Shown here: positions 1 to 16,110 of the stretch, piece after piece
Position numbering within the stretch: position 1 is the stretch's first letter
Layout: each line of letters opens with the position of its first letter
Assembly: GCA_963575745.1 (NCBI GenBank)
Contig: CAUYUJ010000669.1
Location: forward strand, 1,411,501-1,475,500
Length of the DNA stretch: 64,000 bases
Origin: Prorocentrum cordatum
Lineage: Eukaryota; Sar; Dinophyceae; Prorocentrales; Prorocentraceae
Direction: 5' to 3'
Notes under the pieces: generated by a model
What the model was told of the DNA's origin: nothing
What the model saw: only the letters and a program-made list of their open reading frames with translations
Databases searched by the model: none
Program-made: the position numbers and the translations under genes

Positions 1-540
1 CGGCGCGCCGGTGACCCGGTGACCCACCTGAGTGCTGGGCTTAGCGCTGACTACCGCAGGAGTGACGTCGAGGCTTTTGGGCTCACGGCAAAACATAGCC
101 TCGAGCAAGACGACCACGAGGTGGATACATTCCGCAGCGATGCCCGCCCATTGGCTGACCAAAAGCAGTGGAGAGGCCCGTGAGGTGCTGATCGCTTTCC
201 TTACACGTGGATACTGGAGGCTGGTACACGATGACAGGTTGACATCGGCCAAGAAGCGTCTTGCAGCTAGTCGCCGCGACATCCGGAGTGGTGAGAGACT
301 GCAAGCCCATCACTTACACCGAGGATGAGGAGGAGCTGGAGTACGAGTGCTGCGATTGGGCCCTGGAGGATTGTGAGTTCGGCCCACTTGTTTCAATTCA
401 ATAGATTTCGGTCACCTTTCCGTCTGAAAGCTCGCGGGGTCCACAGCCCATGCTGCTGTCTGTTATCCTTTCGCCTCCACCTCTCCCCCCTTTTTTTGTT
501 TTTTTTGTTTTCTCTCTCTCTCTCTCTCGAAAGTGCACTT
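1..540. other. unassigned sequence
   Basis: I see no recognisable gene. Overlapping open frames occur on both strands with no family resemblance. The stretch ends in a pyrimidine run with a (TC)n tract near 512-530. Confidence 0.4.
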
Positions 541-547
541 TTCCACA

Positions 548-640
548 CACCCTGTACCTGGCAGGGGCCCTGACAGGAAACACGGTTTTGCAGGCACCCT
601 GTACCTGGTAGGAGCCTTGGCAGGAAACGGGGTTGTCCAA
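548..640. repeat. 47-bp tandem duplication
   Basis: A unit beginning CACCCTGTACCTGG at 548 recurs at 595. Both copies continue through a 'GACAGGAAAC' or 'GGCAGGAAAC' core. The second copy is slightly diverged. No function is evident. The following 200 bases to about 905 hold nothing I can assign. Confidence 0.7.
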
Positions 641-954
641 ACATAATGTACCCAGCGCGGGGCGGGGCGCTGTCATAGATATTTGTTGCTGAAGCTGCGG
701 CCGCTTCAGGAATTAAAACAGATCATATCGAAACCACGAGGGTGATTTGCAATGGGGGTGCCAATTCAACACCGCGTTTGTTGCATCCAAAACCGAAGTC
801 CCGGCGAACCCAAGCTGTCGTAGGCGCCTCGTAGAGGCCTCCCGGAACCAGTTTGGGAATAGAGCGGGAATGTGGGGGATGAGGAGGAGGAGGCAGAGTT
901 GAAGGAGGAATTCGAATATCAGTAGGTGTAGGAATAGGAGTACGACTGGAAACC

Positions 955-4197
<3,243 letters not shown>

Positions 4198-4642
4198 GTC
4201 GTCTCCTCCTGTCGCCTCCTCCCCTTTTCCTCCTGTCGCGTTCTCCCCTTCTCCTCCTGTCGCCTCCTCCACTTGTCCTTCCTCCTCCTGTCGCCTCCTC
4301 CCGTTCTCTTCCCCCCTCCTGGCTTGGTCGCATCCAGGTTCCTTTTCCTTTTCACGCGCAGCTTGACAATGAGCGCAGGCTTTGCTATTTATCGGCAGCC
4401 GTGGGCGTTTACGTTCAGGCGCGGTGCGATTGATGTTCATCCTCCCGCTGTGTCGACATTTGCTCGCTTGGAGTAGGGCTCCAAGAGCATGCAATGACCT
4501 TCACGATCCGCGTCACCCGAGTCCGGGGCCATTGCAGGTTTTTGCTCTCACGGCCTCACGGCCCTGTGGTCTTCTTCGTTCGGATCGCCTCGTTGAGGAT
4601 CAGCGGATTCCTCCTTCTCCTCCATTTCTTTGGCGTGGAAAC
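4198..4642. other. unique spacer between two AGT arrays
   Basis: A CTCCTCCTGTCGCCTCCTCC-like pyrimidine repeat (4203-4320) is followed by about 320 bases of non-repetitive sequence. I recognise no gene. The spacer separates two arrays of the same triplet, so it may be an insertion into one former array. Confidence 0.5.
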
Positions 4643-5880
<1,238 letters not shown>

Positions 5881-8430
5881 AGTAGGAGGAGGAGGAGGAA
5901 GAGGACGAACCCTCTTGGGGTAATTTCGGAGGCCCCGGCAAACACATTCGTGTGGCGTCAACTCGGCCCCCCCACTCTGAGGCCGAACGCTTGCTTCTTG
6001 GAAGTTCGCGGGGGCCTCGTGGGCGCTCTTCGGGCCGTCTCGGGGGCCTCCTGGGCTCCTCTTGGAGTTCACTTGGCCCGTTGAGCCGCCCTGGGTTTTC
6101 AGAGATCCATCGGAAGCGAAAAGGCGAGAAGGCAAACAACTATTGGGTGTTCGACGGGTTTGGGCATCTTGGGGAGTTGTTTCGGGGACTCGTTTCTATG
6201 GCCACTTTGACCCGTCTTGCAGCGGTCTTGGGGCCTATTGGGGCACGGTGGAAGGCTTCTTAAGCGATCATGTGCGATCGTCAGCCACCTAGAAACCCTA
6301 CACTAGAGTTCTATTGTAGCCATACTGGGCCCTAAAGGGGTGCCTGTCACTTCTCTTCCCCCCCGTTCTGATCGGGGGAGAAGAATAGCCGAAGCAGGGC
6401 GTGTTCAAACTCGTTTTACCACTTTCGCCTAGAAGGCTGGTGGGATATCAGGTTGTCGTTAACGCTGCTGTGTCTCATCTTTTTCGGGGTGTGACTGGAT
6501 GGGAAGGGGGGAGAGGGTAGGCGAGGGAAGAAGTTGATGGGACTAGCGGGTTTGGACTGATGGGGGGAGTTTTGCAAAGGGAACTTGTGGGAGGGGAAGG
6601 AGGTGGGTATGGGTCACGCGTGTGCAGGAATGTGCGCGACAGGTTGAGTTGTTGCGATGTCCCTGGTCTCGCTATGGTCGGTTGTGTATGCTCTGGCTTC
6701 ACCTCTTCAGAACAAACAATCAGAGGAGGGACGCGTCGACGTGTCGACCAGCCGATTGAGTGCTCAAGCGGCCCGCAGGCGCAAGCCATGAGGAAGGCAA
6801 GCGCTTTCGGAAACTCAGTTGTGTTTGTGGAGCCCTATGCGCTTGGAACCCGACGCACGTGGACTGTCATGCGTGTGGGACCCCAATGCGACAGGAATAG
6901 GTGGATTTGAGCAGGCGCTGGGTAGTTTTTGGGGCCATCACCTGGTTGGGAAGCAGCAACATCGCAGTCCTTACCACCAGCATCGACACCATGGTCGCAT
7001 CATCAGCGCATGTGCCGCACCACTAGCAATTTCGACGTCATCAGCGTCGATTCGATTTCAACACCAGAGTCGACACCAGTGTTGAAACCACCACGATGGA
7101 TCGCCATCATTTCGCCGTTCCAGTTCGGGGCTGATCATCCCAGCGCGCTGGGCGTGACAAGGGCACGTGTAGGCAGGTGTATCCGCTGCGTCCGCCTAGC
7201 CCCACCACATACATCACGTGCTGGGAAGTATTATGTTCTATCCAGGCATGGCCCGACCTGTTCCTGAGCGGGATCTGGCGCAAGTGGCGCAAGTGGCCTC
7301 CCGCAAGATTTTTGGTGAAGTGTGCTGATTCCGAGTGCGCTTCCGAGTTCTTGCCCTGCCAGCTCGGGTGGGCGGCGTACTCGTTGGTATGGTAAGGTGT
7401 ACGTCAGACGCGAGACGCCAGCAGCCTTGCCCCAAGCCACCACAGTCGGTAAGTCTCTGAGCTGTCCATAGCATGTGTTGCGGTCGGCCACCTGCGCCAA
7501 CTGACAGAAGGATGGACGGGACATCGGGCTCGGCGCAGAGTAGTTTCCACCACGAGCGGCGAACATATCCGTGTCCGCACTCTTGCGGTCGGGATTCTGG
7601 GGCGCGATCCAGTAGATTTGCGGTCGCACGGTTGAGTCCCGCTCAGGGCAGCCGCTATAAGAGTGCTCCGTATCCGAGGGGTCGCAGTCCAGGGGCTCGG
7701 CCCGCGTGGCCGCGGATACGAGTAGAATACGGATGTTTTTCGCCCATGCCTTCAGTGCCCTGCATCCCCCAGTTCGCTCGATCTCCGCACGCCCTGACCT
7801 CGCCCTGCGCCCCCTGTACCCAGACCTCGTCCCCGAGCTCCGCGATCCGGAGATGGCGGAGTTCGTGTTCGCGAAGGCACGCGATCCGACTCGCAGTGGG
7901 CGAGGGGTTGCGGTGCCAGGCAGGGGTGTGAGACGAGCCTCGTTCGGAGGAGGCGGTTGAAGAGAGGGAGGAGGGAGGCCAGTCAAGACGGTGAGGGAGC
8001 GGAGAGACTGGAGGAAATTGAGGAGGAGGAGGAGGCAACGGTTGGAGCTCGCTCGCTCGCTCTCTCCCAATCGGTTCAACTCCCAATCTTATTCTTCGGG
8101 AACTTGGGGGGGAATCGTCTGATTGCGATCGACCCCTCTGCTTTGCACAGCTCGAAAAACGAGCACCGTGCGACCCCACCAGGGGTCGGCAGATGACCTA
8201 CGCTGCGGTCGCTGCACGGGAGGCTGGCCAGGGCCGTTTCAGGCCTTAGGGCTCAATTGGACCGAGCTATCAGAAACTGGAGAATGCGACGTCAGCCCCC
8301 AGGAGCTGAAAGGCAATTTTTAGCCGAGCAGCGGGTGAGGAGCCATCCACTAGAAGCTGGGGGACGTGCACGGCTAAGCCGGTCACTCCCTGGGCTCGTC
8401 ATGGACGTCCTTTACCCGCCAGAAAGATAT
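5881..8430. other. unassigned region
   Basis: A short GGA run (5884-5905) is followed by about 2.5 kb in which I find no recognisable protein domain, RNA gene or tandem array. Long overlapping open frames between 7.2 and 8.2 kb on both strands are expected from the high GC content. I could not support any of them by motif or family resemblance. Confidence 0.4.
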
Positions 8431-8436
8431 CATTAC

Positions 8437-10150
8437 TTGCTACTTGCGCTTTGGCATAATCTTGCGTGCGAGGTTGCCACGCGGTGCCTTGCTCACCGTG
8501 GTCTTACCTCCTGCATGCCTCACAAGCTCACCGATCAGTGCCTCAACCTGAATCACGAGGCCCTTCGTTTGCATCATAACCGTCGGGAATTCGAGTGGTG
8601 TCGTCACGTGCAGCGGATGGTTGGCGTCTTTGATGGCGGCCAACATCGCCTTGCGATCTTCGTCGTTGTCTGGAACCAGTACCTGCCCTAGGAACTTGAA
8701 CAAGAATCTGCTCTTCTGAGGCTGCCCTGGTTCGTCGTATGTGGGAAATACTGCTGCCTCTTTAATCCACAGCTCTGCTTGATCTGGTCCTGCGTGTTTG
8801 ATGGGATCTGCGAGCCAAGACATCCCGAAACTAATCTTCAAGCGACGCTCCGAACTCTCCCTGAAGGGCCAAAACGAGCAGAATGGAGTAGGCTGCTTGA
8901 GATGCTGGAGAGCCTAAGTCCCTCTTGGGGTCCTTCTTCCTCTGCTTCACAAACTCCTGATACGATTTGTTGCAACTGACTACAATACGGTGCTTCCTGT
9001 CGAGGATCTCTGTGCTCACCGACTCGTGCTCGAGCAGGCGCACCCTGGCCTCGAGCTGCACGATCAGGGCCCTCATGAGTCCGATCATGTCCTCGTCCTC
9101 TTCCATGTCTACTGCTTCCACGTCTGCTGCTCGAGGCCTCTTCTCCTTGGCCCCTGCGACCGCGAAGCTCTTCGACCTCTCCCTGACGAGCCAACCCTTG
9201 TCTGCTGGGGGACCGTCTGTGGATGCTGCTGCCGCCGCTGCCGCCATGCTTCGGGCCCGTCAAGTGAGGTGTCCACCCTGGTCTGTGAGTCTTCGACCAC
9301 GAGCAGTCAGACAACGGTAACCGATTGCGCGTATTGGAGACAAACTGCCCGCGCGCTTCTCTGATGTAGAAGTTCGGTTCCAGGAGAGGCTTCAGATGCG
9401 TTCTTGCGTGCTTGAGCCAGGACTTCAATACGTCGAACTCCTCAGAAAAGATCGGGCAGGTCATGTCGCTCGGCGCTTCAATCTTGCTCTCGAATCGTCT
9501 TCGGTTTGCTGGACAGTACTGTCGTCGTAAACTCGCTGCGACGTCTTGTTTGGCGACGTATGTATCTCGAAATGCACTATGGCATAATATGCAGCTGTTC
9601 GTAATAGCCATGGTCCTTCCGATGTTGAGCTTCCCGTGGGTACCCCCGATGGTGTTGGCGATGTGTTCGGTGAGAGCATGTTTGGTAGGCCATCTCGTGT
9701 TGCATGTGCTCCCATCCTCCAGCTGCTCCTGACACATGTACTCTCCTCCTCGATCCTCCTGTGGTAAAGGCTCGCTCTCGATTCGAGACGTGAGGAACTT
9801 GGCACGAAGTTCATCGCAATCGATTCTTTCGAAGTCGCCCGTGTCAACGAAGAGAATATGACGAAGAGACCCATTCCCCATCTCCCACATGCTTTCTCCT
9901 GCCTCCAGGGATCGCAGTGCCAACATGTCTTGTTCAAGCTGGCGCGCCCACGGATGTGCGTGAGCGTGTATAGCTCCGCTCTCGTCAAACACTGCACCAT
10001 CCACCTGCGACCGTCCGAAGCAAGTCGCCAAACATTGACTGTTGTTGTCACGATCCTGCACCAATCCCTGGAGCCATTTGAGTCTACGAATTCGAAGCTC
10101 GAGATGGAGAGGGGCGACTTTGAACTTCCCAAGGATTTCGTGTGCATTCT
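8437..10150 (-). pseudogene. LINE-type retrotransposon C-terminal relict
   Basis: Read leftwards from about 10150, one frame gives a basic segment with LRIRRLKWLQGL and LATCFG (about 10010-10100). Next comes a Cys/His block (about 9650-9745) shaped like a C2H2 finger, then further Cys/His pairs ending in WLKHARTHL. This resembles the region downstream of reverse transcriptase in LINEs. Near 9250 the sense shifts frame into an acidic and helical stretch (DMIGLMRALIVQLEARVRLLE and onward). It shifts again near 8835 and ends at a stop close to 8440. With two frame breaks and no RT core in the window, I read it as a 5'-truncated, decayed copy. The LINE family assignment rests on my recognition of the layout, not on a search. 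Confidence 0.5.
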
Positions 10151-10159
10151 CGGTCACAA

Positions 10160-10480
10160 CATAGGAGGAGGAGGAGGAGGAGGAAGGAGAAGACGGATGA
10201 TATGGAAACACATTGATAATCGGAAGGAGGAGAACGAGGGCGGCGGAGAGGAGGAGGAGGAGGGAGAAGGACAATGAGGAGGTGGAGCAAGAGGAGGGTG
10301 AGGAGCAAGGGCACGAGGAGCAGGGGAAACGAGGAGGAGCAGAATGAATCGGGCGGGCGAGCAGGCAGGCCGCGGAGGAAAGGAGCTAGGGAGGGCGAAG
10401 GAGGGAGAAGCAGGGATGGAGAAACGGACGAGGGAGCAGTCAGGGAGGGGGGAGGCAGGCTTCTAGGACAGGGGAGATTG
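10160..10480. repeat. GGA-rich purine tracts
   Basis: Runs of GGA and AGG (10164-10190, 10245-10330) continue into a purine-biased stretch. Frames rich in Glu, Gly and Arg across it are translation artefacts. From 10480 to about 11120 I see no further assignable feature. Confidence 0.8.
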
Positions 10481-11124
10481 CCATGGCCAACGTGTCACCA
10501 CGTCGTCAAGGCTTGCTCCCTTACCACGGGGGCGGCGAAGTGGGGTGGAGGTTCGCGGGGGCAAGGACCACCTGCTAGCCCGCCCCGCCTCTGTCTCTCT
10601 GTTTCAATCGCTGCCCTGCCTTGATCTTGGCCGTGCATGGCACCGAGGCGGTGCAAAAGAGTCATAATCAAATATTTGGTGCAGGTACCTCCAGAAGGCC
10701 GAGCAGGGATGGCAGGCATGGATGTTGCGGGAGGTTGGTTCTTCAACCGCCTCGATGCTTCGGCGACGACGTTGGCGCGGGCGTTGGAGATTGACCACTT
10801 TCCCGGTGCTCATCTGGGTCCCCAGGACCCAAAGAGAACATCCCACGGAGCGAAATCCACAGGACAGATAGGGGCGAACGTTTCTTGGGACCTCCGCGAC
10901 AGGAGACCGCGGTTCACGCGATGCCAGAAGCCATGGCTGCGTCGTCAGGACAGGAATGCGCCGCAGGTGGAAGGGAGAGGTGGGAGTTTGGGGAGGGTGC
11001 CAGGCGGCGACGTTGACTTAGGTTGGGACATGGCTGGACTCCCAGATTGATTACGAGGGCGCATGCCTGGCGAGTAGTCAGATTCTGGCCCTTGTGCCTT
11101 CGAAATTTGGGCCCACCTGTCCAC

Positions 11125-11360
11125 GCCTCCCAAGTGGGGTCCGAGTCGGTGGGATCGGAGAATCGCGCCGCATCGCCAGTGCACCTGCAAAGCGGTTCAA
11201 TGTGGAGCCCCTGTGCCCGCCCGTCCACGCCTCCCAAGTGGGGTCCGAGTGGATGGGATCGGAGAATCGCGCCGCATCACAGTATCCGTGGGGCGCGACA
11301 GTATCCGCGCCGACGTCTGTGATGCGTCGGCGACGTCGCCGATGTACTGGCGTTGCGGTA
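11125..11360. mobile_element. diverged copy of TIR element family A, locally duplicated
   Basis: The segment beginning GCCTCCCAAGTGGGGTC at 11125 recurs at 11229 (104-bp spacing). Both copies continue to GAATCGCGCCGCATC. The order of terminal repeat, GATCGCGCCGCATCGCC and a later GACGTCGCCGATG block matches the better-preserved copies at 25958, 56816 and 57268. The arms do not form a clean inverted pair here, so I call it a rearranged relict. Confidence 0.6.
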
Positions 11361-11460
11361 TTCGAACAATTCTTGTGGGAGGCATCTCAAAGTCTGGCCC
11401 AGTGAAGGCCTGGGGCTGGAGGGGTGGTTGCACGGGCTCGAGGCATCTAACTCCAAGGTT

Positions 11461-11612
11461 GCGACAGGTTCGTGGCGCATTGACGCGGCGACGACCCCAG
11501 CGCGGGCGTTCCGGGCGTTCAGGACAGAACGCTAGGCCCAGAATCAGCCGACATCGAACGCTCTGCGCGACCAGAGAGCCGTAATCGTTCAAACTTGAAC
11601 GATCCACGCGGG
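11461..11612. repeat. dispersed repeat family B, copy 1
   Basis: This shares an ordered set of short blocks with 63795-63945: a GCG-rich start, CGCGGGCGTT, GGCGTTCAGGAC, a CCTAGAATCGGCC-like block (here CCCAGAATCAGCC) and CGTTCAAACTTGAACGAT. The last block is itself an inverted repeat around TT. Two similar copies 52 kb apart point to a dispersed element, but no ends can be fixed from two copies. Confidence 0.6.
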
Positions 11613-11689
11613 GGAAGAGACCATCGGGCACGTCTTCACAGCTCGTCTTGCCGACATCCGAGTAGCATGGAAGGGGCGGGCGGCAGCGA

Positions 11690-12260
11690 GTAAGGGGGGT
11701 GGAGGTGGAGGGAGAGGGGGAGGTGGATGAGGAGGAAGAGGGGGATGAGGAGGAGCAGCAGGAGCAGGAGCAAGAGCAGGATCAAGACAAAAGGAAGGGA
11801 GGGAGGGTACGTAAAGCGGAATGAGCGGGATGAACGCTCGACAAACCGCACGCAATTTGCTTGACCGAGACCTTGCCAGCCACTCGGGCCGTCGCCGAGC
11901 CGCGGCCAGCTCGGCAACCTCTTCCTCACCACCAGGCGGCCCAGGAGGGGTCGGAGCGATGTCGGGGGGTTCGAATCCTGGGGAGGACTCGAGCCCAATT
12001 CAGTGTCGAGAGTCGCTCTACTTTGCCCTCCTGCGTGGGCGGCGAATTCCCAGGATGTCCGACGCAAGCTTATACCCTCAGGTATAAGGGCCCCTGCACT
12101 AGGGGTGAACGGGAGATTCTCAAGTGGCGGTCTGGCAGCCCAAATTTTTTCAAATTCACACACCCGCCTTGGCGCCGCGCACACTTTTTCAAACACGGCA
12201 TTCTCTCCTCAACGCCGCGCACAGCTCTGTGAAGCGGACTGGTAGAGATTCGAGCCCCCG
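11690..12260. other. GGA-rich tract followed by unassigned sequence
   Basis: GGA/GAG-rich sequence at about 11695-11810 gives way to about 450 bases with no recognisable gene. A GGTTCGAATCC at 11966-11976 resembles a tRNA T-loop but has no matching stem or other tRNA arms. Confidence 0.5.
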
Positions 12261-12289
12261 GAAGGAGAAGAGGGAGGGAGAGGGCGAAG

Positions 12290-13130
12290 GTCCCTTGTGG
12301 AGGGTTTCAACAAGAACCCTTTTGTGGAGGGTTTCGTTTCAGTTGGAATCCAGATTGTGGAATTTTCAATGAGAATCCTTCTGTGGAGGGTTTCTCCTTC
12401 TGTTGAGGGTTTTATTCGGAATCCATAGTTTGTGGAATTTGCAATGAGAATCCTTCTGCGGAGGGTTTCGCTAGGAATCCTTCTGTACATGGCTTTAGTA
12501 GAAGTCCTTCTGTGGAGGACTCAACCGGAATGCAATGCCAATTCAATGCCAACGCAATGCCAGTGCCATGCCGGCGTTTTGCCTGCGCAGCGCCAACGCT
12601 ATGCCAAGGAACACACATGCTATGCCAATGCTATGTTAGGTCCGTGCCACCGCATGCAAGCACAATGCCAGCACATGGCCAGTGCAATGCCAATTCGGAT
12701 TCAATGCCAGTCCAATGCGAAAGCGATGGGTCCTTTCTCTTGTGCACATCAACAGGAATCCTTCTGTGGATTGTTTAAATTGGAATCCTTCCGTAGAGGA
12801 TTCAAGTAGGAATCATTATGTCGAGAATTTCAATAGCAGCCCTTTTTGTTCTGGATTTCAATAGGAATCCTTATGTGAAGGATTTCAATGGAAATCTTTC
12901 TGTCGAGGATTTCAATGGAAATCCTTCTGTGGATGATTTCAATAGGAGCCCTCTGCGGAGGATTCCAATCGGAATCGTTCTGCGGGCGTATCCAGAAGAA
13001 TCCTTGGGCGGAGGATTTCGTAGGAGTCCTTCTGTGGAGGGTTTCAACGGGAACCATTCTTGTGTTGGATTTCAATCAGAACCCTTCTGTTCAGGATTTC
13101 AAGAGAAATCCTTTTGTGAAGGATGTCGGT
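12290..13130. repeat. GGAATCCTTCTGTGGAGG interspersed tandem repeat
   Basis: About two dozen variants of a roughly 27-30 bp unit, GGAATCCTTCTGTGGAGG plus TTTCAATA, run through this stretch, with outliers near 13280, 13565 and 13795. Translated frames therefore repeat 'NPSVEDF'. Spacing is irregular and copies are diverged, as in an old minisatellite. Confidence 0.85.
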
Positions 13131-14000
13131 GCGGATTTGTTCTGTTCGATTTCATTATATGAATGCAATGCCAAGACGATGCCAAGGCCCTGGCAGTGCT
13201 GTGCCAGCGCTTTGCCAGCGCAAGGCCCATCGCAACGCCAAGGGGCACCAATACTATTCGACCTTCCTATGAAAGCTTCCAGTAGGAATCATTATGTGGA
13301 GGGTCTACAACCAACATCTTTGTTTATAAAGAATTTCAATAGGAATGTACTTCTAATGAATGCAATTTCTACGCTGGCTCTTTGCCAGCGCAAGGCCAGT
13401 GCAACGCCAAGGAACACCAGCGCTATGCGATTCTACGTTATGTCCGTGCCAATGCGTCGCAGCACACTGCCAGTGCAACGCCAGCACTTGGCCAGCGCAC
13501 TGTCAATCCCCATTCAACGCTATCCAACGCGAAAGGCATGAACTTGTGTTTTCTTTTTATATGTTAATAGAAATCCTGCTGTGGATGGTGAACTGGACTC
13601 TTGGCATGGGGGGTTTCAGTAGGAGCCATCTGAGGCGGAATTGAACATGAATCCTTCCATGAAGGGCCCCAAGAGGGATGCGATGCAATTCGCGTCCAAG
13701 GCAATGTTTGTGCGATGTCAGCGCCGTGCCAGCGCAAGGCCATGCAATGCCAAGGGGCACCAGGGAATATGTGTTCCATAGTTCAGTAGAAACCTTTCTG
13801 TGGATGATTGGACTCGAAATCCTGGTTTTGGGGTGCCAAGTAAGAAGCTTCTGTGGAGGAAATGGGGGTCTTTCAGTGGGGGAATTCATCAGGACCTCCT
13901 GCATGAAAGGTTTAAACAGACATGCTGTGGCAAACCGATTCCGAGGCAACGTTTGTGCTATGCCAGTGCCCTGTCAGCGAAAGGCCACTGCAATGCCCGG
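12530..14000. repeat. CAATGCCA-type repeat blocks
   Basis: Blocks at 12530-12720, 13150-13240, 13370-13530, 13680-13760 and 13960-14000 consist of variants of CAATGCCA, GCGCTATGCCAA and CAGCGCAAGGCC. They alternate with the GGAATCC-type units, so two unrelated short repeats form a compound higher-order array of roughly 250-400 bp. Confidence 0.8.
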
Positions 14001-14018
14001 GGGCACCGTTTTTTGCTG

Positions 14019-14020
<2 letters not shown>

Positions 14021-14066
<46 letters not shown>
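14021..14066. repeat. (TA)n microsatellite
   Basis: A run of about 21 TA dinucleotides is followed by a pyrimidine-rich stretch (14085-14225) and then by about 250 unremarkable bases. Confidence 0.98.
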
Positions 14067-14070
<4 letters not shown>

Positions 14071-14499
14071 GCCCCCCCCGCATGATCATACATGCTCCTC
14101 CTCATATGTCATCATGTCTCTTCTTGCTTCTTTGCTTCTTCCTCTATTTCGCCTCTCTTCTTTCTCCTCCCCCTCCTCTCCCCTCTCCTCCTCCTCCTGC
14201 TCCTCCGACTCCAGCGCGACAGGTCTTCCTTCCGCGAGGAGGAGGAGGAAGACGGCATTGAACAAAGCCAAGAACACAATGAAAAACCAAACAAACGAAG
14301 AAACCAAAGCCTTACGATTGGAAAGCTTTAACAGCACATGGGAAACAACAACAACACAACAAACAAACACATATTTCAATACTCACGCCGCCCCCGCTGC
14401 CGTAACCGAGAACGCCCTTATTTTTTTTGTTGCTTTTGGGTTGCTTTGTGGGAAAATAAAGAAAAGACAAACAGCTTTCCAGTCTTAAGGCTTTGGTGT

Positions 14500-16110
14500 C
14501 TTTGCCAGTTCAAGGCGGGGGACCTCGCGCCGTCGCCAAGTACTCGTCCAAGCTGCAGATCGACTTGCGCTGGGCGTCGGCCTCCTCAGCCCCTGGGGCG
14601 CGCCGGCACGCGCGGGTCTTAGTGTTCGCGAAGAAGCCCTCCAGCTTCGCGAATACCATCGCGCAAGCGCGAGTAGCCTTCTCGTGAGAAGCTTGCCTGA
14701 CAAGGTTGAAGAAATCCTGGGACTTGACGGGCGGCCAGCAATCATACTTCACTGCCTCGGGGTCGCACACCTGGTCTGCAATGGCGCGCGGCTCGCCCTT
14801 CGCCCACTTAGTCGCCCCCCACCGCGCCCAGCGCGTGGATTCGAACTGGCCGACGCCCAGCATGGCCTTGACTATTTTCGACGGCAACTGGTTGAGGGAA
14901 CCATGATCCAAGAATCCAAGAAGTCGCCCATGGTGAGAGAACCAGGCCCCCCGCGCAGGAAGTCGATCTCGGGCGTCACGCGGGCGCGCGCGGATTTGGG
15001 GTCCAACTCGTGGATGCGGGCTCTGCGGCGGCAGAGCGCGAAGAGGCACGACCGCCCCAGGGGCGTCTTTCCGAATTTCGGCTCGCCAATGAGCACGAGG
15101 GGCCCGAGCGGGTCCATGATTTCTGCCATGGCGTATAGCACCCGCGGCTTGAAGTGTTCCTTTGTCAGGGTGATGTGCCACTCGGTCTCCTTCTTCGCGA
15201 GCGAACCCTCCGCCGCGAGCCCGCCCGCCGCCTTCGCCGCCAAGGCAGCGGGCCAGCCGCGGAGGGGGGCGCCGTTGCGCAGCGCCTTCGCCTGCCAGAT
15301 CAACTGCTTGAGGTCGGCCGTGCAGCAGGGCGCGTTCTTAGGGGTGCTTTCGGAATCAGCGTCGATGGCATCGCCCGACAGCGCGTGGAACTCGTTCGCC
15401 CCGGCATTCGCATTGACGTCTGACGACGAGAAAAACGCACGAAACTGCGCCCCGCCAAAGCGCTCAAAGGCGCGCTGCCACACCTTGACCCCACCTTGCA
15501 GCGCCGAAGAAATAAGCAGCGAGGGCGCGGCGGCGCCATGCCAGGTTGTCAGCGCCCTCAGGTGGTAGAGAAATTGCGAAACATGCAGCCGCGCCCTCGC
15601 CATCTTTTTTTTTTTGTCGAGGCCTTGCGCCTTGAGGTGCTGGAAGCAGAGCTTCTTGACGCTGCCGGAAGCCACGCTGGCGAAGATGGCCGTCTTCGTC
15701 TTCTTGGGGTGATGCAGCGATTGATGATGGTCTTCGAGCCGCCGTGGCAGTCGAAGATACATATCTTGACGGTCATGCGGCTCGGCGGCGCCGTCTTGAA
15801 GCCGAACGGCGGCGGCCGCTTGCGGTGTTCGTCATCGCCCGCGCCGCCTTGTGCAGCTCGTCAAGCTCGGGGGGGGGATCGGTCCGCGTGCCCAGTGATG
15901 AAGTCGATGTAGTGGACGAGCGGGGTTTCGTTGTCCCCGACGTTGTTCGCGAGCTCGAGAAATGTTTCTAGCTCGCCTTTCGGCGGCGCGGCCGTCGCCG
16001 TGGACTTGGGCAGAGGGCGGCAAAACCAGCCCTCGGTCGCCGCCTTAAGGTCCTCGTACGCGGACATGGCACGGTCTTGAACAGCGCGGCAGGTTTGCCA
16101 GAAGGCGCGC
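14500..16110 (-). pseudogene. degenerate P-loop NTPase gene of a probable multicopy element
   Basis: The clearest frame runs leftwards from 15762 to 14872. It contains GEPKFGKT, a Walker-A-like loop (G-x4-GK-T, about 15064-15087), then RVTPEIDFLRGGPGS and MGDFLDS, where an acidic Walker-B-like segment would be expected. Near 14920 the sense shifts into another frame that continues LGVGQFESTRWARWGATKWA, then GEPRAIADQ, and ends near 14505. Upstream, another shifted frame (about 15890-16100) carries AYEDLKAATEGWFCRPLP. A poly-T tract at 15605-15617 encodes a lysine run. The order suggests a helicase-like ATPase, perhaps superfamily 3, but I cannot confirm it. The several frame breaks suggest a pseudogene or, less likely, unspliced exons. 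Confidence 0.4.

Noticed and set aside
11966-11976. GGTTCGAATCC resembling a tRNA T-loop
   Set aside because: No complementary T-stem, anticodon arm or acceptor stem can be built around it.
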